Source: an uncultured Oscillospiraceae bacterium (GTDB lineage: Bacteria; Bacillota; Clostridia; Oscillospirales; Oscillospiraceae). From it: DNA of 64,000 bases. The notes beneath the pieces were generated by a model. That model was not told where the DNA came from, made no database searches, and was given only the letters and a program-made list of their open reading frames with translations. The stretch covers positions 78,280-142,279 of the forward strand of contig CAKUEH010000005.1 of assembly GCA_934646185.1 (NCBI GenBank), in the 5' to 3' direction. Below, piece after piece: positions 18,195 through 27,043 of the stretch. Positions within the stretch are counted from its first letter, which is position 1; every line of letters begins with the position of its first letter. Position numbers and translations under genes: made by a program.

Positions 18195-18854
18195 ATGAAA
18201 AGACTCTTATGCTACGGCGATTCTATCACATGGGGCTGCGACCCGGAAACGGGGAAGCGGTTTGACGCGCAGACGCGGTATCCGCGTGTGCTGGGGACGC
18301 TGCTCGGCACGGCGTATGACGTGATCGAGGAGGGCTGCGGCGGGCGGACAACGGTATATGATACCGGTGTCGACCACTACGTCAATGGCAGAACCTATCT
18401 GTACCCATGTCTGGAATCTCACCAGCCGCTGGATCTGATCGTTCTGATGCTGGGTTCGAACGACCTTGCAAACGGCGTGAAGAAAAACGCCTATTATGCC
18501 GCTGCCGGTGCGCAGCGCCTGATCTGGCTGATCCGGCACTGGGCGCTGGACCGCCATGTCGACTGCCCGAAGATCCTGCTCATTTCCCCGCCGCTCATCC
18601 GTGCGCAGCTGCTCCCGGATATGGATCAGGTCTTTGACTGCCCGTATGCGCATGAGCAGAGCCTGTTGTTCCGGAAGTATTACAGCGCCGTCGCGGAGCA
18701 GTGCGGATGCAGCTTCCTTGCCGCGGAGGACTACGCGGAGGCCGGAGCCGACGGCGTTCATATCACAAAAGAAAGCCACCTGCGGCTGGCACAGGCCATC
18801 GCAGAAAAAACCAGAGAAATATTTGCAGATCGACCGGAGGAGGAATCTCTATGA
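18195..18854 (+). CDS. SGNH/GDSL-family hydrolase
   Basis: A 219-residue SGNH hydrolase. Block I is YGDSITWG (Ser9 in GDSI), block II has the Gly of CGGRTT, block III is GSND, and block V is DGVHIT with the catalytic Asp and His. It lacks a signal peptide. The family covers acetyl and arylester hydrolases, and the neighbouring esterase and dehydrogenases suggest deacetylation of a sugar. ATG 18195 follows AGGAGGAACTG; the frame is open from 18120 but that piece lies in the upstream terminator. It overlaps the next gene by four bases (ATGA). Confidence 0.87.
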   Translation: MKRLLCYGDSITWGCDPETGKRFDAQTRYPRVLGTLLGTAYDVIEEGCGGRTTVYDTGVDHYVNGRTYLYPCLESHQPLDLIVLMLGSNDLANGVKKNAYYAAAGAQRLIWLIRHWALDRHVDCPKILLISPPLIRAQLLPDMDQVFDCPYAHEQSLLFRKYYSAVAEQCGCSFLAAEDYAEAGADGVHITKESHLRLAQAIAEKTREIFADRPEEESL

Positions 18855-19864
18855 AAGCAGCCTATGTAAAAGCACCGTTTGAGATCGTGGTAAAGGAAGC
18901 GCCGCGCCGCGCGCTGACGGACACCGAGGTACGGCTGGATATCCACGCCTGCGGCGTGTGCGGCCATGACCTGATCCTGATGCGCTACGCAGCGACCGAG
19001 CTGCAGCAGTTTGGCCACGAGGTCGTCGGCGTCATCACCGAGGTCGGCCGTCTGGTCGAAAATGTGAAGGTCGGCGACCGCGTCGTATTGGAAAGCGGTA
19101 CCTATGACCGCTTCAGCGATGCCGCGCGCAACGGCCGCGTTGACCTCAATAACCGCGGTCCGAATTTCTGGATCAAGGGCGAGGACAATATGGGCTTTGC
19201 CGAGGATATGATCGCGCCGTGCGAATGCTGCGTCAAGGTCCCTGATGCGCTGACCGACGATCAGGTCGTCCTGATCGAGCCGATGGGCGTCGCGCTGGAT
19301 CTGGTCAAGACGGCGGACATTCATCTGACGCAGGACGTGCTCGTCATGGGTCTCGGGCCCATCGGCCTGATGGCCGCACGCATGGCCAGGCTCTCCGGTG
19401 CGCGTCATGTCTACGCGACCGAGCTTCCGGCGTCCAAAGCCAAGATCGAGCTTGCGCAGAAGTGGGGGATCGAGGTCATCGAGCCCGATAAGGTGGAGCA
19501 GTACCCGTTCCCCGCCGGCGGCGTGGACCATGTGCTGGTCACGGCGCATCCGTCCGTGATTCCCACCGCGCTGAAGATCTGCAATCGCGGCGGTATCGTT
19601 TCGTTCCTCGCGATCGCCTACGGCGAGGACCGCATGGTGTCGATCGATACCTGCTATGTCCATGAAATGAAGCTCCAGCTGCGGGCCTCCAATGCGTCTC
19701 CGGCGCTCTATTTCCCGGAATGCCTGCGCCTCATTGAGAGCGGCGCGGTCGATACGGCGGCGCTGATCTCCCATCGCTGCACGCTGGACGGGCTGCAGCA
19801 GGCTGTTCAGGCGTTTGCAAAGGATCGCGAGCATGGCGTCAAGTGCGTCATGTACAACAAATAA
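18851..19864 (+). CDS. Zinc-dependent medium-chain polyol/sugar dehydrogenase
   Basis: A 337-residue dehydrogenase of the sorbitol/threonine dehydrogenase type. The catalytic zinc region has CGVCGHD (Cys37) and GHE (His56-Glu57), and the NAD(P) fold has GLGPIGLMA near 170. The four-cysteine structural-zinc lobe of many relatives is absent; that stretch reads GTYDRFSDAARNG. It probably oxidises a sugar or polyol released by the neighbouring enzymes. It is translationally coupled to the GDSL gene (ATGA) and followed by a Gfo/Idh oxidoreductase. Confidence 0.88.
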   Translation: MKAAYVKAPFEIVVKEAPRRALTDTEVRLDIHACGVCGHDLILMRYAATELQQFGHEVVGVITEVGRLVENVKVGDRVVLESGTYDRFSDAARNGRVDLNNRGPNFWIKGEDNMGFAEDMIAPCECCVKVPDALTDDQVVLIEPMGVALDLVKTADIHLTQDVLVMGLGPIGLMAARMARLSGARHVYATELPASKAKIELAQKWGIEVIEPDKVEQYPFPAGGVDHVLVTAHPSVIPTALKICNRGGIVSFLAIAYGEDRMVSIDTCYVHEMKLQLRASNASPALYFPECLRLIESGAVDTAALISHRCTLDGLQQAVQAFAKDREHGVKCVMYNK

Positions 19865-19876
19865 GGAGGGCTTTTT

Positions 19877-20914
19877 ATGCTTCGTTACGGTATTGTCGGC
19901 TGCGGCGGCATTTCCCGCTTTCATTTTCATGCGCTCAAGGAGATGGGGGCAGCCATCACCTGCGTGGCGGATATCAATCTGGAGGCCGCGCAGAAGCGCG
20001 CAGCCGAATTCGGTGCGCGTGCGGTAAAGGATTATCACGAGTTGGTCACGGCGGACGATGTGGACGTTGTGAGCATCGTCTGCGCCGGCGTCGTCCATAA
20101 GGAGATCGCGCTGGCGGCGATCGCCGCGGGCAAGGCGGTCATCTGCGAAAAGACCATGACGACCTGCCAGGAGGATTCCTACGAGGTCGCCAAGGCCGTG
20201 CAGAAGGCGGGAACGCTGTTCTACGTCTGCTATATGAAGCGCTTTTTCAGCGCAGAAAAGAAGCTGGCGGAGCTGCTGCCGAAAATCGGCAAGGTCTTTG
20301 CCGCTTCCGCCCGTTCGTATCAGGCGTGGGGAAATTTCTACACGCCCGATCACGGCTGGAACCTGGACGCGATCCTGAACGGCTACGGCGGCGCGGTCAC
20401 GAATTGCGCGGGCAGTCATGTGCTCGACATGATCCTCAATCTCTTTGGCCGTCCGCAGAGCGTCTATGCCAATCTCAACTATTACCCGCAGACAAAGTTT
20501 GACCGCAAGGCCACCGCGATCTTTGAATACGCCGACGATAAGACCGTGCAGTTTGAGACCTACGCGCATCCGCTCAAGCGCATCGGCTATGAGCGCAATT
20601 CGTGGGACGAGGGCATCCAGATCACCGGCACGAACGGCCGTCTGGAGCTGTACACCGTCATGTGGGATCATCCGGAAAACAACGGCGTTCTGCTCGTCCA
20701 CTATGACAACGAGACGGAGACCAGCACGGAATACCGCGTCGCACCGGAAAACCCGTTTGACCTTGAGCTCAAGCAGTTCAACGAGTGGCTGGAGGCCGGA
20801 AAGCAGGAGCGGCCGAGCTGGCTCGACGGCTACAATGTCGATACGCTTCTGAGCCACATGTACCGCTCGTCCGCCGAGCGCAGAAGTCTCGACATTGATT
20901 GGAGAGATCTATGA
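19877..20914 (+). CDS. Gfo/Idh/MocA-family oxidoreductase
   Basis: A 345-residue NAD(P)-dependent oxidoreductase. The N-terminal Rossmann motif is YGIVGCGGISRFH, and the family's EKP motif appears as CEKTMTT, with Thr in place of Pro. The C-terminal alpha/beta domain contains the aromatic DHGWNLDAILNG stretch. Such enzymes oxidise or epimerise sugars and inositols. AAGGAGGG precedes ATG 19877, 12 bases after the zinc dehydrogenase. Confidence 0.9.
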   Translation: MLRYGIVGCGGISRFHFHALKEMGAAITCVADINLEAAQKRAAEFGARAVKDYHELVTADDVDVVSIVCAGVVHKEIALAAIAAGKAVICEKTMTTCQEDSYEVAKAVQKAGTLFYVCYMKRFFSAEKKLAELLPKIGKVFAASARSYQAWGNFYTPDHGWNLDAILNGYGGAVTNCAGSHVLDMILNLFGRPQSVYANLNYYPQTKFDRKATAIFEYADDKTVQFETYAHPLKRIGYERNSWDEGIQITGTNGRLELYTVMWDHPENNGVLLVHYDNETETSTEYRVAPENPFDLELKQFNEWLEAGKQERPSWLDGYNVDTLLSHMYRSSAERRSLDIDWRDL

Positions 20915-21007
20915 TCCGGCCGCTGGCCGATTGTCAGGCGCAGGCAGGAAGCAGAAGCACGTCCTCCCATTCGAATACATGCCGGGAATTGAGAGAGGGG
21001 AAATACC

Positions 21008-23452
21008 ATGCCCATTGAGACGATCGCGATCGTTCACCATGTGCACACCGATTTTGGATACACAGATCATCAAAACCGCTGCAGAAAGGAACAGGTCAAA
21101 TATATCGATCAGGCTGTCGATTACGTGCTGTCCTCCTGCGATTACCCGGAGGGCGCGCGCTTTGCATGGACACAGGAGCAGCTGTTTCAGGTTCGGGAGT
21201 GGTGGAACGAGGCTTCAGATGAGCGAAAAGAACGCTTTTTCCGCGCTCTGAAAACGGGAAGGCTGGAAATCACGGGTACGCCCTTTAATGTGACCGCGTT
21301 TCTCAGCAAAGAGGAATGGGAGACCGCGATGAGCTGGATCCCCGACGAGCTCTGGAATGCCTGCAATATTTCCACGGCGATGCAGATCGATGTAAACGGT
21401 ATGCATACCGCTGCCATGCAGTGTGCATACGAGAAAGGGATCCGAAATCTCTGGATCGGGCCAAACTCCTATTATGGAGTGCCCCCCCTGCCGACGCCGG
21501 CAGCGTTTGAATGGCAGATCGGAGGCGGAAGGAAGCTGTTCGTCTGGCTCAATGCTTCCTACAATAACGGCACGTTCCTGTTTAATGAGAACTGGCGGCA
21601 GGGGCCTGTTCCGGGGTATGCAGATCTGCGATACCGTCCGGCAGAGGCCGGCGATATCTGGGATACCAGCGATGAGAACATGGAAAAGGCGCATCGGATG
21701 TGTCTGGAGAACCTTGCGCTGATCGAAGGAAACGCCGCGCCGGATGCAGCGGCGGAAACAGATGGCTTTACAAAGAACCGCGTGTTCGGCGGTTATGCGC
21801 AAACGGTACTGCCGGTTTCTGTGACCAATCAATGGCGTGTGGACAACGATCCCCCATTCTATCCGCTGGTTGATTTTGTGAAACGCTGGAACGAACTGCA
21901 GCTGAAGCCGAGGCTGGTTCTCTGCACCGCATCGCAGGCTATGGAGATGGTTCGGCAGCAGCTGCAGGGCGATCTGCCCGTGTACAGCGGGGAATGGATC
22001 GACTGGTGGGCAAATGGGACCGCCTCCACGCCGAGAGAGCTGGCCTATGCGCGCAAAGCCCGCCGGGTGCTGAAGACTGCAACCTCCGACCTTCTGGGCG
22101 AAATGACAGAGCAGGAGCGCCGGGACGCCAGAGCGGTTTCCGAAGACATCTGCCTGTATTACGAGCATTCCTGGGGCTCGTGGCAAAGTGTCGCCAATCC
22201 CTGGTCGTTCGAAAGCATTTCGCAGGCCGCTGAAAAAAACATCTATGCGTATCGGGCTTTGGACGGCGCGCAGGGGCTGCTGGCAGACCGCGCGCGGAGG
22301 CAGACGAAGCATGAGAAAAATGCGATCCTGGTGAGCAATCCCGCTGATCGAGATATTTTTTCCACAATCGATTTGCCGCTGAATGCCATGCGCGGGACGT
22401 ATCATTCGATCCTTTGTGAAAACACAGGAGAAACCTATCCGATCCACTATGTAGACGGGGTCGCCAACTTCCTGCGCCCAAGAGATGCGTCGGAATTTGG
22501 AAAAGAAAATGTTTCCAGAACCTTCAGCGACAAATGCGAGCGGCAGGGGATCCGATTCGGTCCGATCATGATCCCGGCGCACAGCACGCTGCGCCTGATC
22601 CCCATGCAGCAGCAGGCGCCGGAACCGCAAACGCTGCAGCTTCATCCAAGCATTTGCCTGGATGGGAACGGCTGGCCGGTAAAGGTAGAATTTGAGGGGC
22701 AGGGCGAGGCGCTGATCGACGGCGCCTTTGGAGAATTGCTGTCCGTAGAGGCAGATGGCTTTTCACCGAGATGGACGCTAAAGGACATTTTTGAAAACGA
22801 CTCCCCGGAAGAAAGAAACGCGCTCCGCAAGCAGCATTTGAAGGAAACGGAAGCTGTCTATGGGAAAACCGTGTGTGTGAAAGAAAATGGGCAGCTTCGG
22901 TATGAGCAGGAATTTCAGCATCCCTCCGTGCGATACGGCAAGCGGATCCTGACCCTGAACTGCCATACCGGAGCTGCGGCGTTGGAGCTTCGCATGGATC
23001 GCCGCTCCTGCTTCGATCCCGAGGTGCTTTTCCTGCGATTCGATGCGCCCCATACGGCGGCGCTGCCTACTGTGTCCAACGCTGGCGGAAGATTCCGTCC
23101 GGAGGCAGATCAATTCCCCGGCAGCTGTAAAGATTATTATGCGATCGATGGCTGGATCTGTTATCCCGATGGGTGGCTTCTGAACTGCACGGACAACGCG
23201 CTCGTTTCCTTCCATGATACAGGCATCGTGTCCCGCAAGGAGCATCTGGGGGATCGTCCGGGACGTATTTTTGTTCGCCTGTTTGATAATATATGGGATA
23301 CAAACTTCTATGCCGATTCACACGGCCTGATGCAATTCCGTTTCCAGGCATGCACAGGCGCGAGCCCGGAAGCTGCAGAACAGATCGCAGACAGCCTGCA
23401 GGTCGAGCCCATTGTTGTTGTAAAAATGGGCTATAAATACCATTCGGAATGA
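21008..23452 (+). CDS. GH38-like (DUF5054-type) glycosidase
   Basis: An 814-residue cytoplasmic protein. Its start, HHVHTDFGYTDH, matches the H-x-H-x-D metal motif of GH38 alpha-mannosidases, and the following region (TWTQEQL-like segment, GRLEITGTPFN) resembles the N-terminal beta/alpha barrel of DUF5054 proteins, which are distant relatives of GH38. The C-terminal half is beta-rich. Mannosidase activity is inferred only. GAGAGGGGAAATACC precedes the ATG. It follows the Gfo/Idh gene after 93 bases that show no gene or clear signal. Confidence 0.7.
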   Translation: MPIETIAIVHHVHTDFGYTDHQNRCRKEQVKYIDQAVDYVLSSCDYPEGARFAWTQEQLFQVREWWNEASDERKERFFRALKTGRLEITGTPFNVTAFLSKEEWETAMSWIPDELWNACNISTAMQIDVNGMHTAAMQCAYEKGIRNLWIGPNSYYGVPPLPTPAAFEWQIGGGRKLFVWLNASYNNGTFLFNENWRQGPVPGYADLRYRPAEAGDIWDTSDENMEKAHRMCLENLALIEGNAAPDAAAETDGFTKNRVFGGYAQTVLPVSVTNQWRVDNDPPFYPLVDFVKRWNELQLKPRLVLCTASQAMEMVRQQLQGDLPVYSGEWIDWWANGTASTPRELAYARKARRVLKTATSDLLGEMTEQERRDARAVSEDICLYYEHSWGSWQSVANPWSFESISQAAEKNIYAYRALDGAQGLLADRARRQTKHEKNAILVSNPADRDIFSTIDLPLNAMRGTYHSILCENTGETYPIHYVDGVANFLRPRDASEFGKENVSRTFSDKCERQGIRFGPIMIPAHSTLRLIPMQQQAPEPQTLQLHPSICLDGNGWPVKVEFEGQGEALIDGAFGELLSVEADGFSPRWTLKDIFENDSPEERNALRKQHLKETEAVYGKTVCVKENGQLRYEQEFQHPSVRYGKRILTLNCHTGAAALELRMDRRSCFDPEVLFLRFDAPHTAALPTVSNAGGRFRPEADQFPGSCKDYYAIDGWICYPDGWLLNCTDNALVSFHDTGIVSRKEHLGDRPGRIFVRLFDNIWDTNFYADSHGLMQFRFQACTGASPEAAEQIADSLQVEPIVVVKMGYKYHSE

Positions 23453-23462
23453 GGGGCGGGCG

Positions 23463-23525
23463 ATGAAACGTTCTGGGATCAACAAAGCGCACAAAGAGCT
23501 GGAGGCCATGCGCGCGGCATACTGA
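23463..23525 (+). pseudogene. 20-codon 5' stub resembling D-lyxose ketol-isomerase
   Basis: An ATG with GAGGGGCGGGC upstream opens a frame MKRSGINKAHKELEAMRAAY and then hits TGA. From memory, D-lyxose/D-mannose isomerases of the YdaE type begin with a very similar MKRSEIN...ELE stretch, so this looks like the head of such a gene truncated at about codon 20. It would be the next gene of the sugar operon. The rest of the family sequence is not visible downstream. Identification rests on 20 residues. Confidence 0.4.
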
Positions 23526-23984
23526 TCTGGCTGTACATCGGAGCTGTTCCCGCATATCACATATCTGATGGGCGGCTGCTGTTGCGGCACGCATTGCGCA
23601 ATATTTGGGAACCCACCAAACACGAAAACAAATGGATTCCATAGAACATGTTTCAAAACACTGAACAAGTTTGACGGTATAACAGCAGCGGAGAAGCGCT
23701 TGGCCTCTCCGCTGCTGTTTATTGCCTGCTTTGCTCGATAGAAAAGTTTCAAAAATATATAAAGCACGGTTTGCTACTTTGGAGAAGGTAGTAGATTGGC
23801 TTTGCGATACCATTTGCACCTTGACCTCTGATACGATAAAGAGCATTACACGGCGTAGTTGGATAATCAATTGTTTTAATTAGACTTTAGTATGAAACAA
23901 TACTCTCATATAGTAGCGGATAGTATATGCGACTAGCATATAGTCGTAGTAATCTGGCAGATCCGACATATGGGGGGATTTTTC
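23526..23984. other. Gap between truncated isomerase stub and IS66 genes
   Basis: No convincing gene. It holds the terminator at 23681-23722 and, from about 23760, an AT-rich stretch with repeated TATAGT/CATATAG words leading up to tnpA. The left end of the IS66 element should lie here, but I could not find a sequence matching the right-end GTAACCGTC motif in inverted orientation. Confidence 0.5.
23681..23722 (+). terminator. Terminator of the sugar operon
   Basis: AACAGCAGCGGAG at 23681-23693 pairs with CTCCGCTGCTGTT at 23707-23719, followed by TATTG. A strong GC-rich stem that ends transcription from the region-2 operon. Confidence 0.8.
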
Positions 23985-24317
23985 ATGGGCAGCGAATTGC
24001 AGACAATGAACGGTCAGAATAAACTGACACTTTGGGCAGAGCGTGTATCGGCCTGCCGGAGCAGTGATCTAAGCGTAAGGGACTGGTGTAAGGAAAATGA
24101 TATCTGCGAGCAGACCTATTACCGATGGCAGAGAAAGCTGTACGGGATCGTCAAAGCGCAGCAGGAACAGTCTCGTTTTGCTGAGATAACCCCTGCCCGT
24201 GTATGTTCCGGTAAAGCAGCAGTTACTGTCCGAATCGCAGGGACAGAGGCAGATATTCACAGCGGAGCAGATGAGGAAACCATCGGTATGGTGCTGCGGT
24301 TGCTGAAATCATGCTGA
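23985..24317 (+). CDS. tnpA: IS66 accessory protein TnpA
   Basis: A 110-residue helix-turn-helix protein of the IS66 first-gene type: WAERVSACRSSDLSVRDWC followed by NDICEQTYYRWQRKL, typical of a DNA-binding IS accessory. ATG 23985 has GGGGGA a few bases upstream; an ATG at 23970 is in frame but precedes that site. It overlaps tnpB by seven bases. Confidence 0.85.
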   Translation: MGSELQTMNGQNKLTLWAERVSACRSSDLSVRDWCKENDICEQTYYRWQRKLYGIVKAQQEQSRFAEITPARVCSGKAAVTVRIAGTEADIHSGADEETIGMVLRLLKSC

Positions 24318-24667
24318 ACGATTTTAACGGAGCTGACAGGGCGTTTTTAGCCACTGGTTTTACCGATTTGCGCAGAGGAATTGACGGTCTGGCATCTATT
24401 GTACAGCAACAGTTTGAAATAGATCTCTTTACCAATACCCTGTTTCTTTTCTGTGGCAGACGTCGGGACCGGATCAAGGCACTGTACTGGGAAGGCGACG
24501 GATTTGTGCTGCTTTACAAGCGGCTTGAGTCCGGTTCTTTCCAATGGCCACGGTCTGAAACAGAGGCCAAAGCCCTGACACCTCAGCAATACCGTTGGCT
24601 CATGGAGGGGTTAAGCATTGACCAGCCCAAGGCACATAAGGCCGTAAATACTTTGGAAATGGTTTGA
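24311..24667 (+). CDS. tnpB: IS66 accessory protein TnpB
   Basis: A 118-residue protein matching the IS66 Orf2 family: GFTDLRRGIDGL, FLFCGRRRDRIKALYWEGDGF, and a QYRWLMEGL segment near the C-terminus. It is required together with TnpA and TnpC for transposition in characterised IS66 elements. The length is normal and the frame intact. Confidence 0.93.
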   Translation: MLNDFNGADRAFLATGFTDLRRGIDGLASIVQQQFEIDLFTNTLFLFCGRRRDRIKALYWEGDGFVLLYKRLESGSFQWPRSETEAKALTPQQYRWLMEGLSIDQPKAHKAVNTLEMV

Positions 24668-24719
24668 GAAATAATAAGTTTTTCTGTACTTTCAGGTAGA
24701 AATATGGTATAATATCCCC

Positions 24720-26369
24720 ATGAAAAGTACAGAAAGAATCGATGCAAGTAACCAGGAAATGGTCACCATTTCCCGTGCGGAATATGAGGCAATGCAGGCA
24801 AAGCTGACGATGCAGAACAAGCAGTTGGAGGCCAAGAGTGCCGAGTTGGCACAGGCTCTTTTGCAGAACCAGTGGCTGACTGAGCAGCTGCTGGTAAAAA
24901 AGAGAAAGCTGTTTGGCTCCTCCTCGGAAGTCCTTGACCAGATGGTCATGGAGCAGTTTGCTCATCTGTTTAACGAGGCAGAATGTTGGGATGCGGCCGC
25001 TCGAAAACCTGCTGTCAAGACTGAAAAGAAGCCCCGCAAGCGCCGTAATTCAGGCAGTGTTCAGGACATTATTCCCGAGGGAACTCCTGTAGAGGTAGTA
25101 GAACACCGTCTGCCCGAGGAAGAAAGAATCTGCGGTGTTTGCGGCAATGAAATGGTGGAGATTGGCAAGGAAGTTCGCTCTACACTCCAGATGGAGCCTC
25201 CCCGTTTCTGGGTTCGTGAGGATTGGTATTACACATATGCCTGTAAGCATTGCGAGCAGGAAACCGGGGAAGCGGTCATTGAGACTACACCCATGGAACC
25301 TGCAGTGCTTCCCGGTAGTTTTGCATCTGCTTCTGCCATTGCTCATATTGCCGTGCAGAAATTTGTGATGTATTCCCCTCTGTACCGGCTTGAAAAGGAA
25401 TACGAGCGGCAGGGACTGAAACTGTCCCGGCAGACCATGTCCAACTGGCTGCTGCGTGCATCCGAGGATTGGCTGGAACCGATCTATGATGCCCTGCATA
25501 CACAGCTATGCCGGCAGCATGTTCTGCACGCAGATGAAACAACTCTGCAGGTACTGCACGAAAAGGACAAGTCTGCGAAAAGCAAGTCCTATATGTGGCT
25601 TTACCGTACCAGCGGAGATGCTGCAAAGCCGATTATCCTGTATGATTACCAGCCGAACCGAAAGGCCGAGAATGCTGAGGCATTCCTGAACGGCTTTACA
25701 GGCTGGCTCCATGCAGACGGCTACCAGGGGTACCACCGGCTGCCATCGCAGATCCAAGTGGTGGGATGCCTTGCTCATGCCCGGCGCAAATTTGACGAAG
25801 CATTGACGGTTGTTCCCAAAGAGCAGCAGGCTGCTTCCAAGTCGGCAGAGGCGCTGAGCTATTTTGCAAAGCTGGCCCGGTTAGAAGAAAGCTTTGCAGA
25901 ACTGACAGCAGGAAAACGGTACACCAAGCGTCTGGAACAGGAAAAACCTGTTTTAGAGGCTCTATTGGCATGGGCAAATGCCTTGAAAAGCAAAACCACC
26001 CCCCAATCCGCCTTGGGAAAGGCCATTCAGTACCTTCTGGTCCAGTGGCCATATCTGGAGCGTTACCTGGAAGACGGCAGACTGGAACAAACCAACAACC
26101 GGGCAGAGCGGAGTATGAAGCCCTTTGTCATGGGACGGAAAAACTGGCTGTTTTCTAATACACCCGGCGGGGCTAAAAGCAGTGCCGTGATTTACAGTCT
26201 GGTGGAAACCGCCAGAGAATCCGGACTGGATCCCTACCGGTATCTGCTGTGGGTATTTAAGACAGCCCCAGCTCTGGCAGTACAGGACAAAGCCTGGGCG
26301 GAAAAGCTGGTTCCCGCTGCAGCGCCGATCTACTGCTATGTGCCGGGAAGGAACGAGAATGCAATATGA
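24720..26369 (+). CDS. tnpC: IS66 family transposase TnpC
   Basis: A 549-residue transposase. It has an N-terminal coiled coil (about 15-65), a zinc-finger-like segment with CGVCG and CKHC, and a DDE domain that includes LHADETTLQVLHE and LHADGYQGYHRL, followed by the C-terminal ENxRAERSMKPFVMGRKNW-type block (NRAERSMKPFVMGRKNW). Full length and undisrupted, so the element may be active. A TATAAT-like box lies in the short gap before the ATG. Confidence 0.95.
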   Translation: MKSTERIDASNQEMVTISRAEYEAMQAKLTMQNKQLEAKSAELAQALLQNQWLTEQLLVKKRKLFGSSSEVLDQMVMEQFAHLFNEAECWDAAARKPAVKTEKKPRKRRNSGSVQDIIPEGTPVEVVEHRLPEEERICGVCGNEMVEIGKEVRSTLQMEPPRFWVREDWYYTYACKHCEQETGEAVIETTPMEPAVLPGSFASASAIAHIAVQKFVMYSPLYRLEKEYERQGLKLSRQTMSNWLLRASEDWLEPIYDALHTQLCRQHVLHADETTLQVLHEKDKSAKSKSYMWLYRTSGDAAKPIILYDYQPNRKAENAEAFLNGFTGWLHADGYQGYHRLPSQIQVVGCLAHARRKFDEALTVVPKEQQAASKSAEALSYFAKLARLEESFAELTAGKRYTKRLEQEKPVLEALLAWANALKSKTTPQSALGKAIQYLLVQWPYLERYLEDGRLEQTNNRAERSMKPFVMGRKNWLFSNTPGGAKSSAVIYSLVETARESGLDPYRYLLWVFKTAPALAVQDKAWAEKLVPAAAPIYCYVPGRNENAI

Positions 26370-26647
26370 AACTGAACCCCCATGGCTATTTTCTGGTCAA
26401 CTTCGTGACCAGCTTCGTAGAAGGAGAAATGAGCCGTCATGAATTCGATATGGACTATTCCGGATATGTGATTGAGCATTTCCCAGGCTTCCGAAAAGAG
26501 CACCCCAGGCTTGCCAGTCGTTTTGCCGATACCATTGATTTTGCCTATGATTTGGGCGAACACAAGTCGGATGATGACCTGCGGGCTTCCATGGCCGATG
26601 CCTTGGACGACTTCTTTGGAAATCGCCAGGACTGCGATATTTTCTAA
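26366..26647 (+). CDS. Small fourth protein of the IS66 element, unknown function
   Basis: A 93-residue acidic protein whose ATG overlaps the tnpC stop (ATGA), so it is translationally coupled to the transposase. It has no motif I recognise; the sequence is rich in Asp, Phe and His (for example YSGYVIEHFPGF). Its place inside the element, before the terminator and right end, argues that it is part of the IS rather than host DNA. Function unknown. Confidence 0.65.
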   Translation: MKLNPHGYFLVNFVTSFVEGEMSRHEFDMDYSGYVIEHFPGFRKEHPRLASRFADTIDFAYDLGEHKSDDDLRASMADALDDFFGNRQDCDIF

Positions 26648-26654
26648 ATTCAGC

Positions 26655-26684
26655 AATGCCACCGGATCCCGGTGGCATTTTTTG
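26655..26684 (+). terminator. Terminator near the IS66 right end
   Basis: AATGCCACCGG at 26655-26665 pairs with CCGGTGGCATT at 26669-26679, followed by TTTTT. It lies between the last IS frame and the right terminal sequence. Confidence 0.85.
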
Positions 26685-26710
26685 ACGACTATTTTATGTC
26701 CGTTTGACGG

Positions 26711-27043
26711 TTACATTTTCAGGAAAATATCTGAGAGGATTTCTGCGTTCTTCCTGTCCGCTTCCTCGACGACGTGCGCGTAAATATTTGCCGTTGTGCT
26801 CACCTGTGCGTGTCCCAGCCGCTTGGAGATCGAAACGGAATCCACACCGTTAAAATAGAGCATAGACGCCATTGTGTGCCGGAACGCATGGGGATTGATA
26901 TGCGGCAGGCCGTGGCACTTGCTGAATTTGCTCATCCAGTCTGTCACGCTGTCCGGGTGCATGGGGCTGCCGTTCTCCTGCGAGAAGACAAAGCCCTGAT
27001 TCTCGTAGAATTCACCCAGCCGCAGCCGCTCGGTGTTCTGCCA
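26711..27043 (-). pseudogene. Tyrosine recombinase/integrase, C-terminal fragment
   Basis: About 110 residues of the catalytic domain of a phage/ICE-type integrase: HAFRHTMAS with the H-x-x-R box, LGHAQVSTT and the nucleophile Tyr in IYAHV. The N-terminal arm- and core-binding domains and the first catalytic Arg are missing; homology fades upstream of the AWQNTERLRL segment, where a different gene's DNA begins. Its stop codon touches the IS66 right end. It is a remnant of an integrative element. Confidence 0.8.

Larger units (their letters stand above)
23985..26713 (+). mobile_element. IS66-family insertion sequence (left boundary uncertain)
   Basis: Three IS66 genes (tnpA, tnpB, tnpC) plus a fourth small frame lie in tight order on the plus strand. 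IS66 elements usually end in GTAA-type repeats; the right end fits, since 26699-26713 reads on the minus strand as GTAACCGTCAAACGG. It abuts the stop codon of a truncated integrase. The left repeat was not found, so the element may be incomplete or its left end may be rearranged. The coordinates given start at tnpA. Confidence 0.85.

Noticed and set aside
18758..20857. Minus-strand open frame of 699 codons
   Set aside because: It lies opposite the zinc dehydrogenase and Gfo/Idh genes, both of which have clear motifs and start sites. High-GC third positions create such frames.
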